64,000 nucleotides of DNA from positions 2,480,001-2,544,000 of the forward strand of contig NZ_CP054587.1 of the NCBI RefSeq assembly GCF_002025255.2. The letters run 5' to 3'. The position numbers and the translations under genes were made by a program. The notes beneath the pieces were generated by a model. That model ran no database searches and had not been told where the DNA came from. It was given only the letters and a program-made list of their open reading frames with translations. Of this stretch, positions 16,777-24,955 are shown piece by piece. This DNA comes from Halolamina sp. CBA1230 (GTDB lineage: Archaea; Halobacteriota; Halobacteria; Halobacteriales; Haloferacaceae). Numbering within the stretch: position 1 is the stretch's first letter; every line of letters begins with the position of its first letter.

Positions 16777-17475
16777 TCAGTTCTTCTCGGTCTCGCGCTC
16801 CGTCTCCTCGTCCTCGGCGTCCGGCCGCGAGGTCCACCCTGAGTCGTCGTCCGCGCTGTCGTCGCTCCCGGCGTCGTCGGACGTGGGATCTCCTTCGGTT
16901 TCGACGTCCTCGGCCACGTCGTCAGGCCGCTCGTCGGCCTCCTTGCGGGCGTTCTCGGCGCGGGCGCGTTCGAGTTCCCGGTCGATACTCCCCTCGACGG
17001 CACCCAGCGACTCGACGGTGATCACGTTGCCGCCGCCGGGGTCGATCACCATCACCTCCTCGCCCTCGGGGATCTCCCCCTCGATGGTGCGGGCGGAGTA
17101 GTAGGGGTTGAAGCCGCCGTTGTCGACCTTGACCTCGCCCTCGCTGGGTGTGACCCGCGAGGTGACGCGGGCGGTCTGGCCCTTCAGGTCGCTGGAGGAG
17201 CTGGTCTGGGCCTGTCCCTTCCCGCCGTAGATGTCGAGTTCGCGGTAGCCGTACAGCGTGACGATCCCGAACAGCAGCACGAGGCCGGCGAGCACGAACG
17301 GCGTCGCGATCGGGCCGAGTAGCAGGCCGACGAGGCCCGCCCCGAGCAGCGAGACGCCGACGACGACGAAGTGGGCGCCCGGCGCCAGCGCCTCCGCGAT
17401 CGACAGCGCGATCCCCGCCGCGACCAGCAGCAGGGGGAGCATCTCTGGGCTGAGCAGCCCGGACTGGAGCAGCAT
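16777..17475 (-). CDS. NfeD-family membrane protein
   Basis: 232 aa from the ATG at 17475 (MLLQSGLLSPEM); an ATG eight codons upstream is possible. Three to four hydrophobic segments in the first 95 residues (LLLVAAGIALSIAEALAPG, VVVGVSLLGAGLVGLL, FVLAGLVLLFGIVTLYG) precede an OB-fold domain (KGQTARVTSRVTPSEGEV, EVMVIDPGGGNVITVE). The C-terminal tail of about 70 residues is very acidic. NfeD OB-folds interact with SPFH proteins, which fits the gene pair. Confidence 0.88.
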   Translation of the reverse strand: MLLQSGLLSPEMLPLLLVAAGIALSIAEALAPGAHFVVVGVSLLGAGLVGLLLGPIATPFVLAGLVLLFGIVTLYGYRELDIYGGKGQAQTSSSSDLKGQTARVTSRVTPSEGEVKVDNGGFNPYYSARTIEGEIPEGEEVMVIDPGGGNVITVESLGAVEGSIDRELERARAENARKEADERPDDVAEDVETEGDPTSDDAGSDDSADDDSGWTSRPDAEDEETERETEKN

Positions 17476-17585
17476 CGTACTACGTATAGACCCGGCCACG
17501 TATCAACGTTGGCTCCGTGCCGTGTCGGCAGCCCGCCCGGAACGGTAAGAGAAGGCTTATTCGGCACGCGTGGGGAACCCGCGGT

Positions 17586-17615
17586 ATGAATCAGTTCGTC
17601 CGGGAGGTGAGATGA
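17586..17615 (+). other. Nine-codon leader ORF in frame with secF
   Basis: ATG at 17586 opens MNQFVREVR followed by TGA at 17613-17615, and the secF GTG is the very next codon. A strong Shine-Dalgarno match, ggaggtga at 17603-17610, lies inside this mini-ORF and serves the GTG. It may be a translated leader, or the trace of an ATG-started secF cut by a nonsense change. A TATA-like gcttattc lies near 17554-17561. Confidence 0.4.
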
Positions 17616-18494
17616 GTGCCGAGCGTGGATCTCCCCTTCGGGCTCCCGGAGGTCGACTACGCCGAGTACTCGAACCGACAGCTGATCGCGGTCCCGCTCG
17701 CGGTGCTGCTGGTGGCCCTCCTGATCATCGGCGGCGTCTGGCTCACGACCGGCGCGCCGGTCGGTCTCGGGGTCGAGTTCACCGGCGGCACGGAGATGCG
17801 CCTCGGCGTCGACGGCGAGAACCCACAGCAGCAGATCCGCGACGAGATCGACGCCCAGCCCGCCAACATCCAGCCGGTAGCGAACAGTGATCGCTTCATC
17901 GTGACCTACGGTCCCGACACAGACAGCGCACGACTGGAGCAACAGGCCGAGGCTGCCGGCTTCGACGTGCAGTCGGTCGACGGGACCTCCCCCACGTTCG
18001 GGAACGAGGCCCAGATCCAGGCGATCGGCGGCATCATCGTCGCGTTCGCGGGGATGAGCGCGCTCGTGTTCGCGATGTTCCGGACGTTCGTACCGAGCAT
18101 CGCTGTCGTGCTGTCGGCGTTCTCGGACATCGTCGTCCCGCTGGCGCTGATGAACGTCCTCGGGATCCCGCTCACGCTGGGCTCGGTCGCCGCGCTACTG
18201 ATGATCATCGGGTACTCCGTCGACTCGGATATCCTGCTCAACAACCACGTCCTCCGGCGACAGGGCGGGTTCTACGAGTCGGCGTACCGCGCGATGGAGA
18301 CCGGGATCACGATGACGCTGACCTCCATCGCCGCGATGATCGTGATGACTATCGTCGCGACCGCGTTCGGGATCGGGCTGCTCTCCTCGATCGGGCTGAT
18401 CCTCGTGTTCGGGCTCGTGACCGACCTGCTGAACACCTACATGCTCAACATGTCGCTGCTTCGCTGGTGGAAGTTCGAGGGGGTGAACCGCTGA
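17616..18494 (+). CDS. secF: Protein translocase subunit SecF
   Basis: 292-aa RND-type membrane protein that, with SecD, uses the proton/ion gradient to help Sec-dependent export. TM1 is about residues 24-46. The first external domain contains GVEFTGGTEMRLGV. Five further membrane helices follow, with the conserved IGYSVDSDILL (Asp pair of the ion path) and RAMETGITMTLTS. Start is GTG with a near-perfect Shine-Dalgarno sequence (ggaggtga). The stop overlaps the secD ATG (TGATG). The secF-secD order is typical of archaea. Confidence 0.95.
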   Translation: MPSVDLPFGLPEVDYAEYSNRQLIAVPLAVLLVALLIIGGVWLTTGAPVGLGVEFTGGTEMRLGVDGENPQQQIRDEIDAQPANIQPVANSDRFIVTYGPDTDSARLEQQAEAAGFDVQSVDGTSPTFGNEAQIQAIGGIIVAFAGMSALVFAMFRTFVPSIAVVLSAFSDIVVPLALMNVLGIPLTLGSVAALLMIIGYSVDSDILLNNHVLRRQGGFYESAYRAMETGITMTLTSIAAMIVMTIVATAFGIGLLSSIGLILVFGLVTDLLNTYMLNMSLLRWWKFEGVNR

Positions 18495-20095
18495 TGGCCC
18501 GCGACGAGGGCGGCACGTGGACGAAGATCAAGGCGAACTGGCGGGTGGTGCTGCTGGTCGTCATCGTGCTCGCGAGCGTGTTCGCGCTGTTCTCGCCGAT
18601 GCTCGAACCCACGACCCGGGCTGGCGGCGAGGGCGGCGACGTTGCCGAGAGCACCGGGATGACCAACCTCCAGTACGGGATCGAGCTCTCCGGCGGGACG
18701 CGCATCCAGGCGCCGCTGGTCGGCGTCCACGCGACGGGCGTCGACGTCTCGAACGGTACCGAGACGAGAACGATACGCGAGGAGGTTGCAGCCGGACTCG
18801 CCAACGCCACCACGGAGGACATCGCGGTGCGCTACCCCGGCGAGTACGGTGACATCACCCAGCGGACGACCGTGGTGGAGGTCCGGACCACTAACGTCAC
18901 CGCGGCCCAGCTCCAGAGCGCGCTGAACGAGGCGGGCTACGAGCCCGACAACACGTACAACCGCGTCTCCGAGGTGACGCAGGCGACCGCGGTCACCGTC
19001 CTCCGGCAGAAGGTGAACGAGGCCGGGCTCTCGGGCGGGACCGTCAGCACCGTCGGCGGCAACGTGATCGTCGTCGAGGTGCCCAACGCCAACCAGACCG
19101 CGGTGCGTGACCTGATCGAGTCCCGCGGGCAGGTGCTGGTCCAGGCGTACCACCAGAACGAGAACGGTAGCTACGTCCGGACGACCGTGATGGATGCCGA
19201 GGACCTCGCACAGGTCGGGAACGCCGAGCGGATCGAGGGGAGCGAGTTCGCCGAAGTCGGCGTCGTCGTGGCCGACGGCAGCGCCCAGGATGTCCAGCAG
19301 CGGTTCGTCGACACCGGGCTGGCACAGGAGGGGGGCACCGACTGCCGCTACCGTGAGACACCCAACGACACCGACCCGTGTATCCTGATCGTGCAGGACG
19401 GCCAGGTGCTGAACTCCTTCGGCGTCGAGGAGGGGCTGGCTCGCCCGATGCGCAACGGCGAGTGGGCCGACGACCCCCGCTTCCGGCTGACGACCGGGAA
19501 CCTCTCGACGGCCCAGGAGGTCGCGATCAACCTCCGCGCCGGCGCGCTGCCGACCCAGCTCGACCTCGACTCGAACTCGATGCTGTACGTCGACCCCTCG
19601 CAGTCCGATCGGTTCAAGACCGACTCGCTGATCGCCGGGATCGCGGCGGTGCTGGCGGTCAGCGGCGTCGTGTTCGCCCGCTACCGGCGCGTCGAGGTCG
19701 CGGGGCCGATGATCGTCACCGCGCTCTCGGAGGTGGTGGTGCTGATGGGCGCCGCCGCCGCGATCGGCTACCCGATCGATCTCTCGGTGATCGCCGGCTT
19801 CGTCGCGGCGATCGGGACCGGGGTTGACGACCTGATCATCATCGCCGACGAGGTGATGAGCGAGGGCGAGGTGAGCAGCCAGCGGGTGTTCCAGAGCCGC
19901 TTCCGCAAGGCGTTCTGGGTGATCGGCGCCGCGGCGGCGACGACGATCATCGCGCTCTCGCCGCTGGCGGTGCTCTCGCTCGGCCAGCTCCGCGGGTTCG
20001 CGATCTTCACGATCATGGGCGTGCTCGTGGGTGTGCTGATCACCCGGCCGGCGTACGGCGACATCCTGCGCTCGCTGCTGACCGGCGAGCACTAG
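18494..20095 (+). CDS. secD: Protein translocase subunit SecD
   Basis: 533 aa. TM1 (about residues 15-35), then a large external domain with LQYGIELSGGTRIQAPLV and two alpha/beta regions, then five C-terminal helices from about residue 380. These carry GFVAAIGTGVDDLIIIADEV, the SecD counterpart of the SecF Asp motif, and FRKAFWVIGAAAATTIIAL. The ATG overlaps the secF stop by one base. Coupled expression keeps the SecD:SecF ratio balanced. Confidence 0.95.
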   Translation: MARDEGGTWTKIKANWRVVLLVVIVLASVFALFSPMLEPTTRAGGEGGDVAESTGMTNLQYGIELSGGTRIQAPLVGVHATGVDVSNGTETRTIREEVAAGLANATTEDIAVRYPGEYGDITQRTTVVEVRTTNVTAAQLQSALNEAGYEPDNTYNRVSEVTQATAVTVLRQKVNEAGLSGGTVSTVGGNVIVVEVPNANQTAVRDLIESRGQVLVQAYHQNENGSYVRTTVMDAEDLAQVGNAERIEGSEFAEVGVVVADGSAQDVQQRFVDTGLAQEGGTDCRYRETPNDTDPCILIVQDGQVLNSFGVEEGLARPMRNGEWADDPRFRLTTGNLSTAQEVAINLRAGALPTQLDLDSNSMLYVDPSQSDRFKTDSLIAGIAAVLAVSGVVFARYRRVEVAGPMIVTALSEVVVLMGAAAAIGYPIDLSVIAGFVAAIGTGVDDLIIIADEVMSEGEVSSQRVFQSRFRKAFWVIGAAAATTIIALSPLAVLSLGQLRGFAIFTIMGVLVGVLITRPAYGDILRSLLTGEH

Positions 20096-20136
20096 GCGGG
20101 ACAACGCTTTTCTCCCGTTCCCGCCAACGGGGGCGT

Positions 20137-20406
20137 ATGTCCTCCACGAACGGCGACGCCGGCGAAGCCGGTCTTGACCCGGAGACCGAGTCGGCGGTCC
20201 GGCGTATCGTCCGCGAGGAGCGCGACTCGCCGCTGTGGGCGATCATGCAGGTGCTCGGCGGCGCGCTGTTCGCCATATTGGTCGTCCCGGCCGTGCTGGG
20301 ACTGCTGCTCGTCGTCGGGGTTCCCTTCGTCGTCGTCGCCGGGCTCGCGCTGGTGGGTCTGCTCGGGGCGATCGCCTACGGCTGGGCGCTCCCCCCGTTC
20401 CGTTGA
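20137..20406 (+). CDS. Small membrane protein, unknown function
   Basis: 89 aa. A charged N-terminal half with SAVRRIVREERDSPLW is followed by two hydrophobic segments (LGGALFAILVVPAVLGLLLV and VPFVVVAGLALVGLLGAIAYG). I do not recognise a named family; several haloarchaeal short two-helix proteins look like this. It lies 41 bp after secD on the same strand, which suggests it could be co-transcribed, though an independent promoter is possible. A T-run (gacctttttg) just after the stop could end transcription. Confidence 0.65.
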   Translation: MSSTNGDAGEAGLDPETESAVRRIVREERDSPLWAIMQVLGGALFAILVVPAVLGLLLVVGVPFVVVAGLALVGLLGAIAYGWALPPFR

Positions 20407-20449
20407 CGGACCCGACCTTTTTGCACACCGGCGCGTTCCTCCCCGGTAG

Positions 20450-20851
20450 ATGCGTGTCGAGATCCACGGCGACGCTTACGACCTCGACGCCGACCGCGTC
20501 GCCGAGGGGGAGGCAGAGATCCGCCGCCAGCTCGACGCGTACGCGGCCGGCGACCGCGAGACGTTCGACCTGACCGTCGACTACCCCGAGAGCCATCTCG
20601 GCGACGTGATGCGCGCGATGGCCGCGATTCCCTACGGCGAAACCCGCACGTACGGCGACCTCGCAGCCGACCTCGACTCCGGCGCCGTCGCGGTGGGGCA
20701 GGCCTGCGGCGCCAACCCGCTCCCGATCGTCGTCCCCTGTCACCGCGTGGTCGGTAGCGACGACCACGGCGGCTTCTCCGCGGCGGGCGGCGTCGACGCG
20801 AAGCGGCGGCTGCTGGCGTTCGAGCGCGGCGAGACGCTGGAGCGCTTCTAG
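20450..20851 (+). CDS. ogt: Methylated-DNA--protein-cysteine methyltransferase
   Basis: 133-aa suicide DNA-repair protein that transfers alkyl groups from O6-alkylguanine (or alkyltransferase-like relative). The helix-turn-helix with the arginine finger reads IPYGETRTYGDLA. The active site is PCHRVV, so the acceptor Cys is present and this is not an ATL protein. C-terminal GGFSAAGGVDAKRRLLAFE completes the fold. The N-terminal domain is shorter than in E. coli Ogt, as is common in archaea. Its stop overlaps the stop of convergent rnhB (ctag). Confidence 0.93.
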   Translation: MRVEIHGDAYDLDADRVAEGEAEIRRQLDAYAAGDRETFDLTVDYPESHLGDVMRAMAAIPYGETRTYGDLAADLDSGAVAVGQACGANPLPIVVPCHRVVGSDDHGGFSAAGGVDAKRRLLAFERGETLERF

Positions 20852-21498
20852 AACTCCCCCAATCCGGACTGCTCGGCGGCCGCGAGCGCGTCCTCGCAGG
20901 TCGACCACGTCGCCCGCGCACACGCGGGCAGTTCGCCGTACTCCGCGACGTAGTCGGCCAAGAACGCTCGCGTCGTCGGATCCGACGGGTAGCCGCTTCC
21001 CACGTCGTGGTCGTACTGTCCGTCGATCTCGACCATCCGGCGGTCGCGTTCGACTTTCGCGACGACGCTCGCCGCGGAGACGATCGCGTGGGTCTCGTCG
21101 GCGCCGTGTTCGGCCGTCACGTCGACCTCGATCCCGGCCTCTGCGACCGCCTCCCGGAGCCGCCGGGCGAAGCGTGCCTCGTCCGTGTCGGCGGCGTCGG
21201 CGATCACCGCCTCGTTCTCCTCGGCGACCACCGCGACCGCCTCCGCCTGCGCGGCGACGCCGAGGCTGTTCATGTCCGTGTCGGGCGCGTCGATTCGCTC
21301 GGGCGGGATCGCGGCCGTCGCGACCGAAATATCGGGATTGTCGCGGAGTTCGGCGGCCAACTCCTCCCGGCGCGTCTCGGTGAGCTGTTTCGAGTCCGCG
21401 AGCCCCTCGGGGAGGTCGTCGGGGTCGGCACGGACCGCGCCGGCGACCATCGGCCCAAGCGCGGGCCCCTTGCCCGCCTCGTCGGCGCCGACGGTCAT
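20848..21498 (-). CDS. rnhB: Ribonuclease HII
   Basis: 216 aa; cleaves the RNA strand of RNA-DNA hybrids and single ribonucleotides in DNA. Conserved blocks: GADEAGKGPALGPMVAGAV (catalytic Asp, Glu), LADSKQLTETRREEL, HAIVSAASVVAKVERDRRM (Asp) and GSGYPSDPTTRAFL (final Asp region). Its ATG overlaps the pus10 stop (TGATG), forming a pus10-rnhB operon. Confidence 0.95.
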   Translation of the reverse strand: MTVGADEAGKGPALGPMVAGAVRADPDDLPEGLADSKQLTETRREELAAELRDNPDISVATAAIPPERIDAPDTDMNSLGVAAQAEAVAVVAEENEAVIADAADTDEARFARRLREAVAEAGIEVDVTAEHGADETHAIVSAASVVAKVERDRRMVEIDGQYDHDVGSGYPSDPTTRAFLADYVAEYGELPACARATWSTCEDALAAAEQSGLGEF

Positions 21499-22781
21499 CA
21501 GTCCCGGAAGAACGATGCGTTCTCGAACGGCTCGGACTCGCCGTCGACCCGGAGCACGTCGAGCGCGGTCACCTCGGCGTCGATGCCGAGCAGGCCCGCG
21601 AGCGAGGGGGTTGTTCGTCCTTCGTCGCTCGAAATGAGCTCCTTGATGTAGAGGCCGCCCTCGCCGTGGACCTCGACGGTGGCGGTCCGGGAGCCCTCGA
21701 GTTCACCCTCGATCTCGTACACGTCGCGGGTCCGGACCTTGCTCGCGCGGCGGTGGTCGACGCGGTTCGGCGTCTCCTGTTCGATCGTCGCGCCGTCGAG
21801 CTCCGCGAGCGCGTCGGCGAAGGCGTCGGCGTCGACCGGCTCGTCGAACGCGACCTGTGCGCTGTAGCGCTTGGAGGCGTCGTGGCGCTTGACACGCTCG
21901 ACCATCTCGTGGGTGGCGAGGCGCAGCCCCTCGACCTCGACTTTCCCCTCCGCGAAGGCGTTGATGTCCGCCTGCAGGCGGTCGGTGTCGACCGTGCGCC
22001 GGCGGGGCTCCTCGACTTCGATCACGAACGGCCGACCGGTGCCGAGCATCCGCGCGTCCACGTCCTCCCGGCCCGCGCCGTGGAACGTCGCGCCGACGCC
22101 GTCCATCACGTCCTCGACGACGGGGGCAGTGAGCTGTTCGACGCTCTCAGGGTAGCGGTAGCCCAACCCGTCACACTCCTCGCAGGGCTCCCGGCCCTGT
22201 CGCCCGCTGCCGTTGCAGGCCGAGCAGGGCCACTTCGTCTGCGGGATGCCACGCTCCAGCTTTCGGTAGCGGCCGTAGACGAACGCGGAGTTGACCTCGG
22301 CGACCACCGCGTCGTCCCCGAGATCGAGCAGGAACTGCACGTCGGGGCGCCCGAAGTCGACCTCGGTGTCGGTGAGTCGGCCGACGCGCTTGCCGACCTC
22401 GCGGTTGAACTCGCTTTTGAACGCCTCGCCGGCGTCGGCGTCGAGACCGGCGTCCTCTCGGAGCATGCGCTCGTTCTCCTCGATCAGGGCGGGCGGACGG
22501 GTGCCGACCTGGTAGCTCTCGAACTCGACGTCCTCGACCTCGCTGGCGGCGCGCTCGGCCCACACGTCGAACTCGCCGCAGTAGCCTTCACACACCCAGC
22601 AGTCCGCGGGGTCGACGTAGTCGGGCGGCTCGTCGTCGTCGAGGCCGATAGTGGTCCGCAGCGCCCGGCCCCGTTCGCGGTTGGTGAGGCCGTGGCTCCG
22701 GTCGGCGAAGGCGCGGCCCAGACAGGCGTCGCAGACGCCGCCGACCGCGATCACGGCGCGGGCGTCCTCGAGTACGCTCAT
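21498..22781 (-). CDS. pus10: tRNA pseudouridine(54/55) synthase Pus10
   Basis: 427-aa archaeal Pus10, which makes pseudouridine 54 and 55 in the tRNA T-loop. N-terminal zinc-binding Cys pairs are CDACLGRAF and CWVCEGYCGEF. A second Cys set, CSACNGSGRQGREPCEECDG, lies in the middle. The catalytic block is GREDVDARMLGTGRPF, with the conserved Asp. The C-terminal half includes YSAQVAFDEPV and GGLYIKELISSDEGRTTPSLAGLL. It precedes rnhB, with overlapping stop and start. Confidence 0.94.
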   Translation of the reverse strand: MSVLEDARAVIAVGGVCDACLGRAFADRSHGLTNRERGRALRTTIGLDDDEPPDYVDPADCWVCEGYCGEFDVWAERAASEVEDVEFESYQVGTRPPALIEENERMLREDAGLDADAGEAFKSEFNREVGKRVGRLTDTEVDFGRPDVQFLLDLGDDAVVAEVNSAFVYGRYRKLERGIPQTKWPCSACNGSGRQGREPCEECDGLGYRYPESVEQLTAPVVEDVMDGVGATFHGAGREDVDARMLGTGRPFVIEVEEPRRRTVDTDRLQADINAFAEGKVEVEGLRLATHEMVERVKRHDASKRYSAQVAFDEPVDADAFADALAELDGATIEQETPNRVDHRRASKVRTRDVYEIEGELEGSRTATVEVHGEGGLYIKELISSDEGRTTPSLAGLLGIDAEVTALDVLRVDGESEPFENASFFRD

Positions 22782-22904
22782 GGCCGGAGTCGGGGGCGGA
22801 ACGGGTAACTACCTTACCCTTCCCCGACGGCGTCGCTGGTCGGTTGGGGACGGAGAGAAGGGTGGCTGGAGCGCGATCGGCGCCGATTTCGTCGGCGGCG
22901 GTCA

Positions 22905-23161
22905 CGCGCCGTCTTTGGGCTACGCACAGCCACGGCGTCGTCTCCGTGGCTGGCGCCCGGAGGTCGTCACCAGAACGCGTCGCGTTCTGGTTGGCAGACG
23001 AGAGCGACGCTCTCGTCTACGCCAGCAGGTCGTGCGCCGTGGCTGGCTACACAAAGGCACGGCATACGCTCCGTCGCGACAGCACGGAGGTCGTCGGCGG
23101 TCGCGCGCCGTTTGGGGCTACGCACAGCCACGGCATAGGCTCCGTGGCTGGCGCCCGGAGG
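22905..23161. repeat. Palindrome-rich intergenic repeat cluster
   Basis: The 408-bp gap between pus10 and the next gene contains three related segments: about 22905-22965, a diverged copy at about 23031-23095, and 23104-23161. The two good copies share ggctacgcacagccacggc followed by tccgtggctggcgcccgga, which can fold (ccacgg against ccgtgg). No coding frame is convincing on either strand. Confidence 0.75.
22966..23018. repeat. Double-palindrome module, copy 1
   Basis: Two perfect palindromes in tandem, ccagaacgcg-t-cgcgttctgg and gacgagagc-gac-gctctcgtc, separated by ttggca. The same layout recurs at 63061-63113 with compensating changes in both arms, which means the fold, not only the sequence, is kept. 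Confidence 0.8.
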
Positions 23162-23189
23162 CGCCAGCCGGTCGCGCGCCGTGCCTTCG

Positions 23190-23498
23190 TTACGGCGGCC
23201 CGGTTCGTAACTCCACCTCCACGTCACTGACGCCGAACCGCTCCTCCAACCGCGTGCCGACGTCGCCCGTGTCGTCGACCAGCAGCGACGCCGAGACGTT
23301 GACCGTCAGGTCGTTCAGGCCGGGACGGATGCCTTCGAGGTCGACGGCCTCGACGGTGTCGACGCCGTCGGCGTCGCCGAGGCGGTCGCGGACCCCGGTT
23401 TCGAGGTCGCCGGCAGCGTTTCGTGGGACGCTCACTGTACAGGTCACGCCGATGGGCTGGCGGCGAACCGCCGAGCCCTCGGAGCTTTTGGTGCTCAT
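23190..23498 (-). CDS. Conserved-looking hypothetical protein
   Basis: 102 aa starting MSTKSSEGSAVRRQP. Alternating strand/helix pattern: IGVTCTVSVPRNAAGDLE, VEAVDLEGIRPGLNDLTVNVSA, and VGTRLEERFGVSDVEVELR. This looks like a small alpha/beta sandwich, but I do not recognise a family. Acidic composition and codon use match the neighbours, so it is probably real. It ends beside the palindrome cluster; its promoter would lie in the structured gap at 23499-23921. Confidence 0.6.
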   Translation of the reverse strand: MSTKSSEGSAVRRQPIGVTCTVSVPRNAAGDLETGVRDRLGDADGVDTVEAVDLEGIRPGLNDLTVNVSASLLVDDTGDVGTRLEERFGVSDVEVELRTGPP

Positions 23499-23921
23499 CG
23501 CACGCTCCCACCACGACTCGAACGTGCTGGGGGGACCAGCTCCCGTGGGAGTTGGCCCACAGCGTGAACAGACGGCTCCAGGAGAGTGCAGGTTCGCACC
23601 GACCGGGCCGCCGTGAACCGATTCACGCTGCGAGCCGACCGGACCGAACCTGCGGGCGTACGATGGCAATAATCCCGACATACCCGAACCGGTCCGCTCC
23701 GGTAGACCCAAGCCCACAGCTATTGGACGCTGTGAGCATTGAGTGGGATGTCGGGATGCGCATCGTTCGTCCTGTCAGAGCGTCTGTCGGCGCACTACTT
23801 AACTTTACCCCGACCGTGAGTGGCTGTGGCATAGACAGCTCGTGGCCCCCTGCGACCTCGGCCCCGCTCCACAGCCTGCTTCGAACCGAAATCATTTGTC
23901 TCCGCGGCGCAACCCGCGGGT
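23499..23921. other. Intergenic region with interleaved inverted repeats; possible structured RNA
   Basis: No gene is credible here. Inverted repeats interleave: agcgtgaa (23561) with ttcacgct (23622), cggctc (23573) with gagccg (23632), and gcaggttcg (23588) with cgaacctgc (23645). The order A-C-B-A'-C'-B' would allow a pseudoknot. A hairpin ccagctccc/gggagttgg precedes them at 23536-23555. Promoter-like aaatcattt at 23890-23898 sits about 30 nt before the broken amidohydrolase start. I found no SRP RNA or RNase P RNA signature. Confidence 0.35.
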
Positions 23922-24952
23922 ATGCGAGTCATCCGGAACGGGATCGTCCACACCCAGACCGAACGCGGAACAGTCGAGGGCGACGTGCTGATCGAGGACG
24001 GGAAGATCGCCGGCGTGGGTGCGGTGGACGCGCCGAGCGATGCTGCGGAGCTCGACGTCGACGGCGCTCACGTCACGCCGGGTCTGGTCGACGCCCACTC
24101 CCACGCGGGCATGGCTGAGTGGGGCGAACCCGAGGACGGTGACTTCAACGAGGGCACGTCGGCGACCACGCCGACGAGATGCTGATCAAGGAGGACGGGA
24201 TGAAGGCCGCGATGGGCGAGAACCCCAAGCGCTTCCACGGCGAGCAGGAGGGACGCCAGCCGTCGACCCGCCCCGGCGTCGCCGCGACGCTTCGGGAGCA
24301 GTTCATGGCCGCCGAGGACTACCTCGACCGGAAGGGGAACGCCGACGAGGAATTCGAACGCGACCTCGGGATGGAGAACCTCTCTCGCGTACTCACGGGC
24401 GACCTCCCGCTGCGGGTTCACGCCCACCGTGCCGACGACATCCGGACCGTGTTCCGGATCGCCGACGAGTTCGGCATCGACGACCTCTCGATCGAACACG
24501 CCACGGAGGGCCACGTGATGGCCGACGAGTTCGTGAAACGCGACGTGCCCGCCGTCGTCGGTCCGTCGATCTCCTCGGCCAGCAAGTACGAACTTCGGAA
24601 CATCACGTTCGAGACGCCGGGGATCCTTCACGACGCCGGCGTGAAAATCGCGATCCAGACCGACGCGCCGATCCTCCCCCAGCAGCACCTCGACGTCTGT
24701 GTCGGTCTCGCGGTGCGGGAGGGGCTACCCGCCGAGGCTGCACTCGACGCCGTCACGATCAACGCGGCGGAGATCCTCGGCGTCGAGGACCGCGTGGGCA
24801 CGCTCGAACCCGGCACCGACGCCGACGTGGCGGTCTGGAACGGCGAGTTCTGGCGCGTCGACACGCGCACCCAGCACGTGTTCGTCGACGGCGAGCACGT
24901 GTTCGACCGCGAGGCGGACGCGACCGACCCGCGCGAGGAGTACGCCTGGTAA
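23922..24952 (+). pseudogene. Amidohydrolase (imidazolonepropionase-like), broken by internal deletion and frameshift
   Basis: The 5' part reads MRVIRNGIVHTQTERG through VTPGLVDAHSHAGMAEWGE, an intact N-terminal metal-binding D-x-H-x-H block. At about 24158-24163 the frame breaks and ends at TGA 24183. In another frame the sequence resumes with ADEMLIKEDGMKAAMGENP and continues to the true C terminus at 24952, including VHAHRADDI, IEHATEG, and IQTDAPILPQQ. Compared with intact COG1228-type amidohydrolases (about 380-410 aa), some 40-60 central residues are missing at the joint. The rest shows no decay, so the lesion is recent or an assembly error. A MFS gene follows directly. Confidence 0.8.
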
Positions 24953-24955
24953 CGC

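Noticed and set aside
11892-17021. 1709-codon open frame on the plus strand
   Set aside because: It is antisense to seven well-supported genes, rich in Arg/His/Gly, and has no domain. Long antisense frames are expected at this GC content.
23536-23700. SRP RNA or RNase P RNA
   Set aside because: The conserved SRP domain IV loop and the RNase P P4/CR motifs are not present.
23423-24118. 231-codon plus-strand ORF across the gap before the amidohydrolase
   Set aside because: Arg-rich, not acidic, overlaps the amidohydrolase start in another frame and has no family resemblance.
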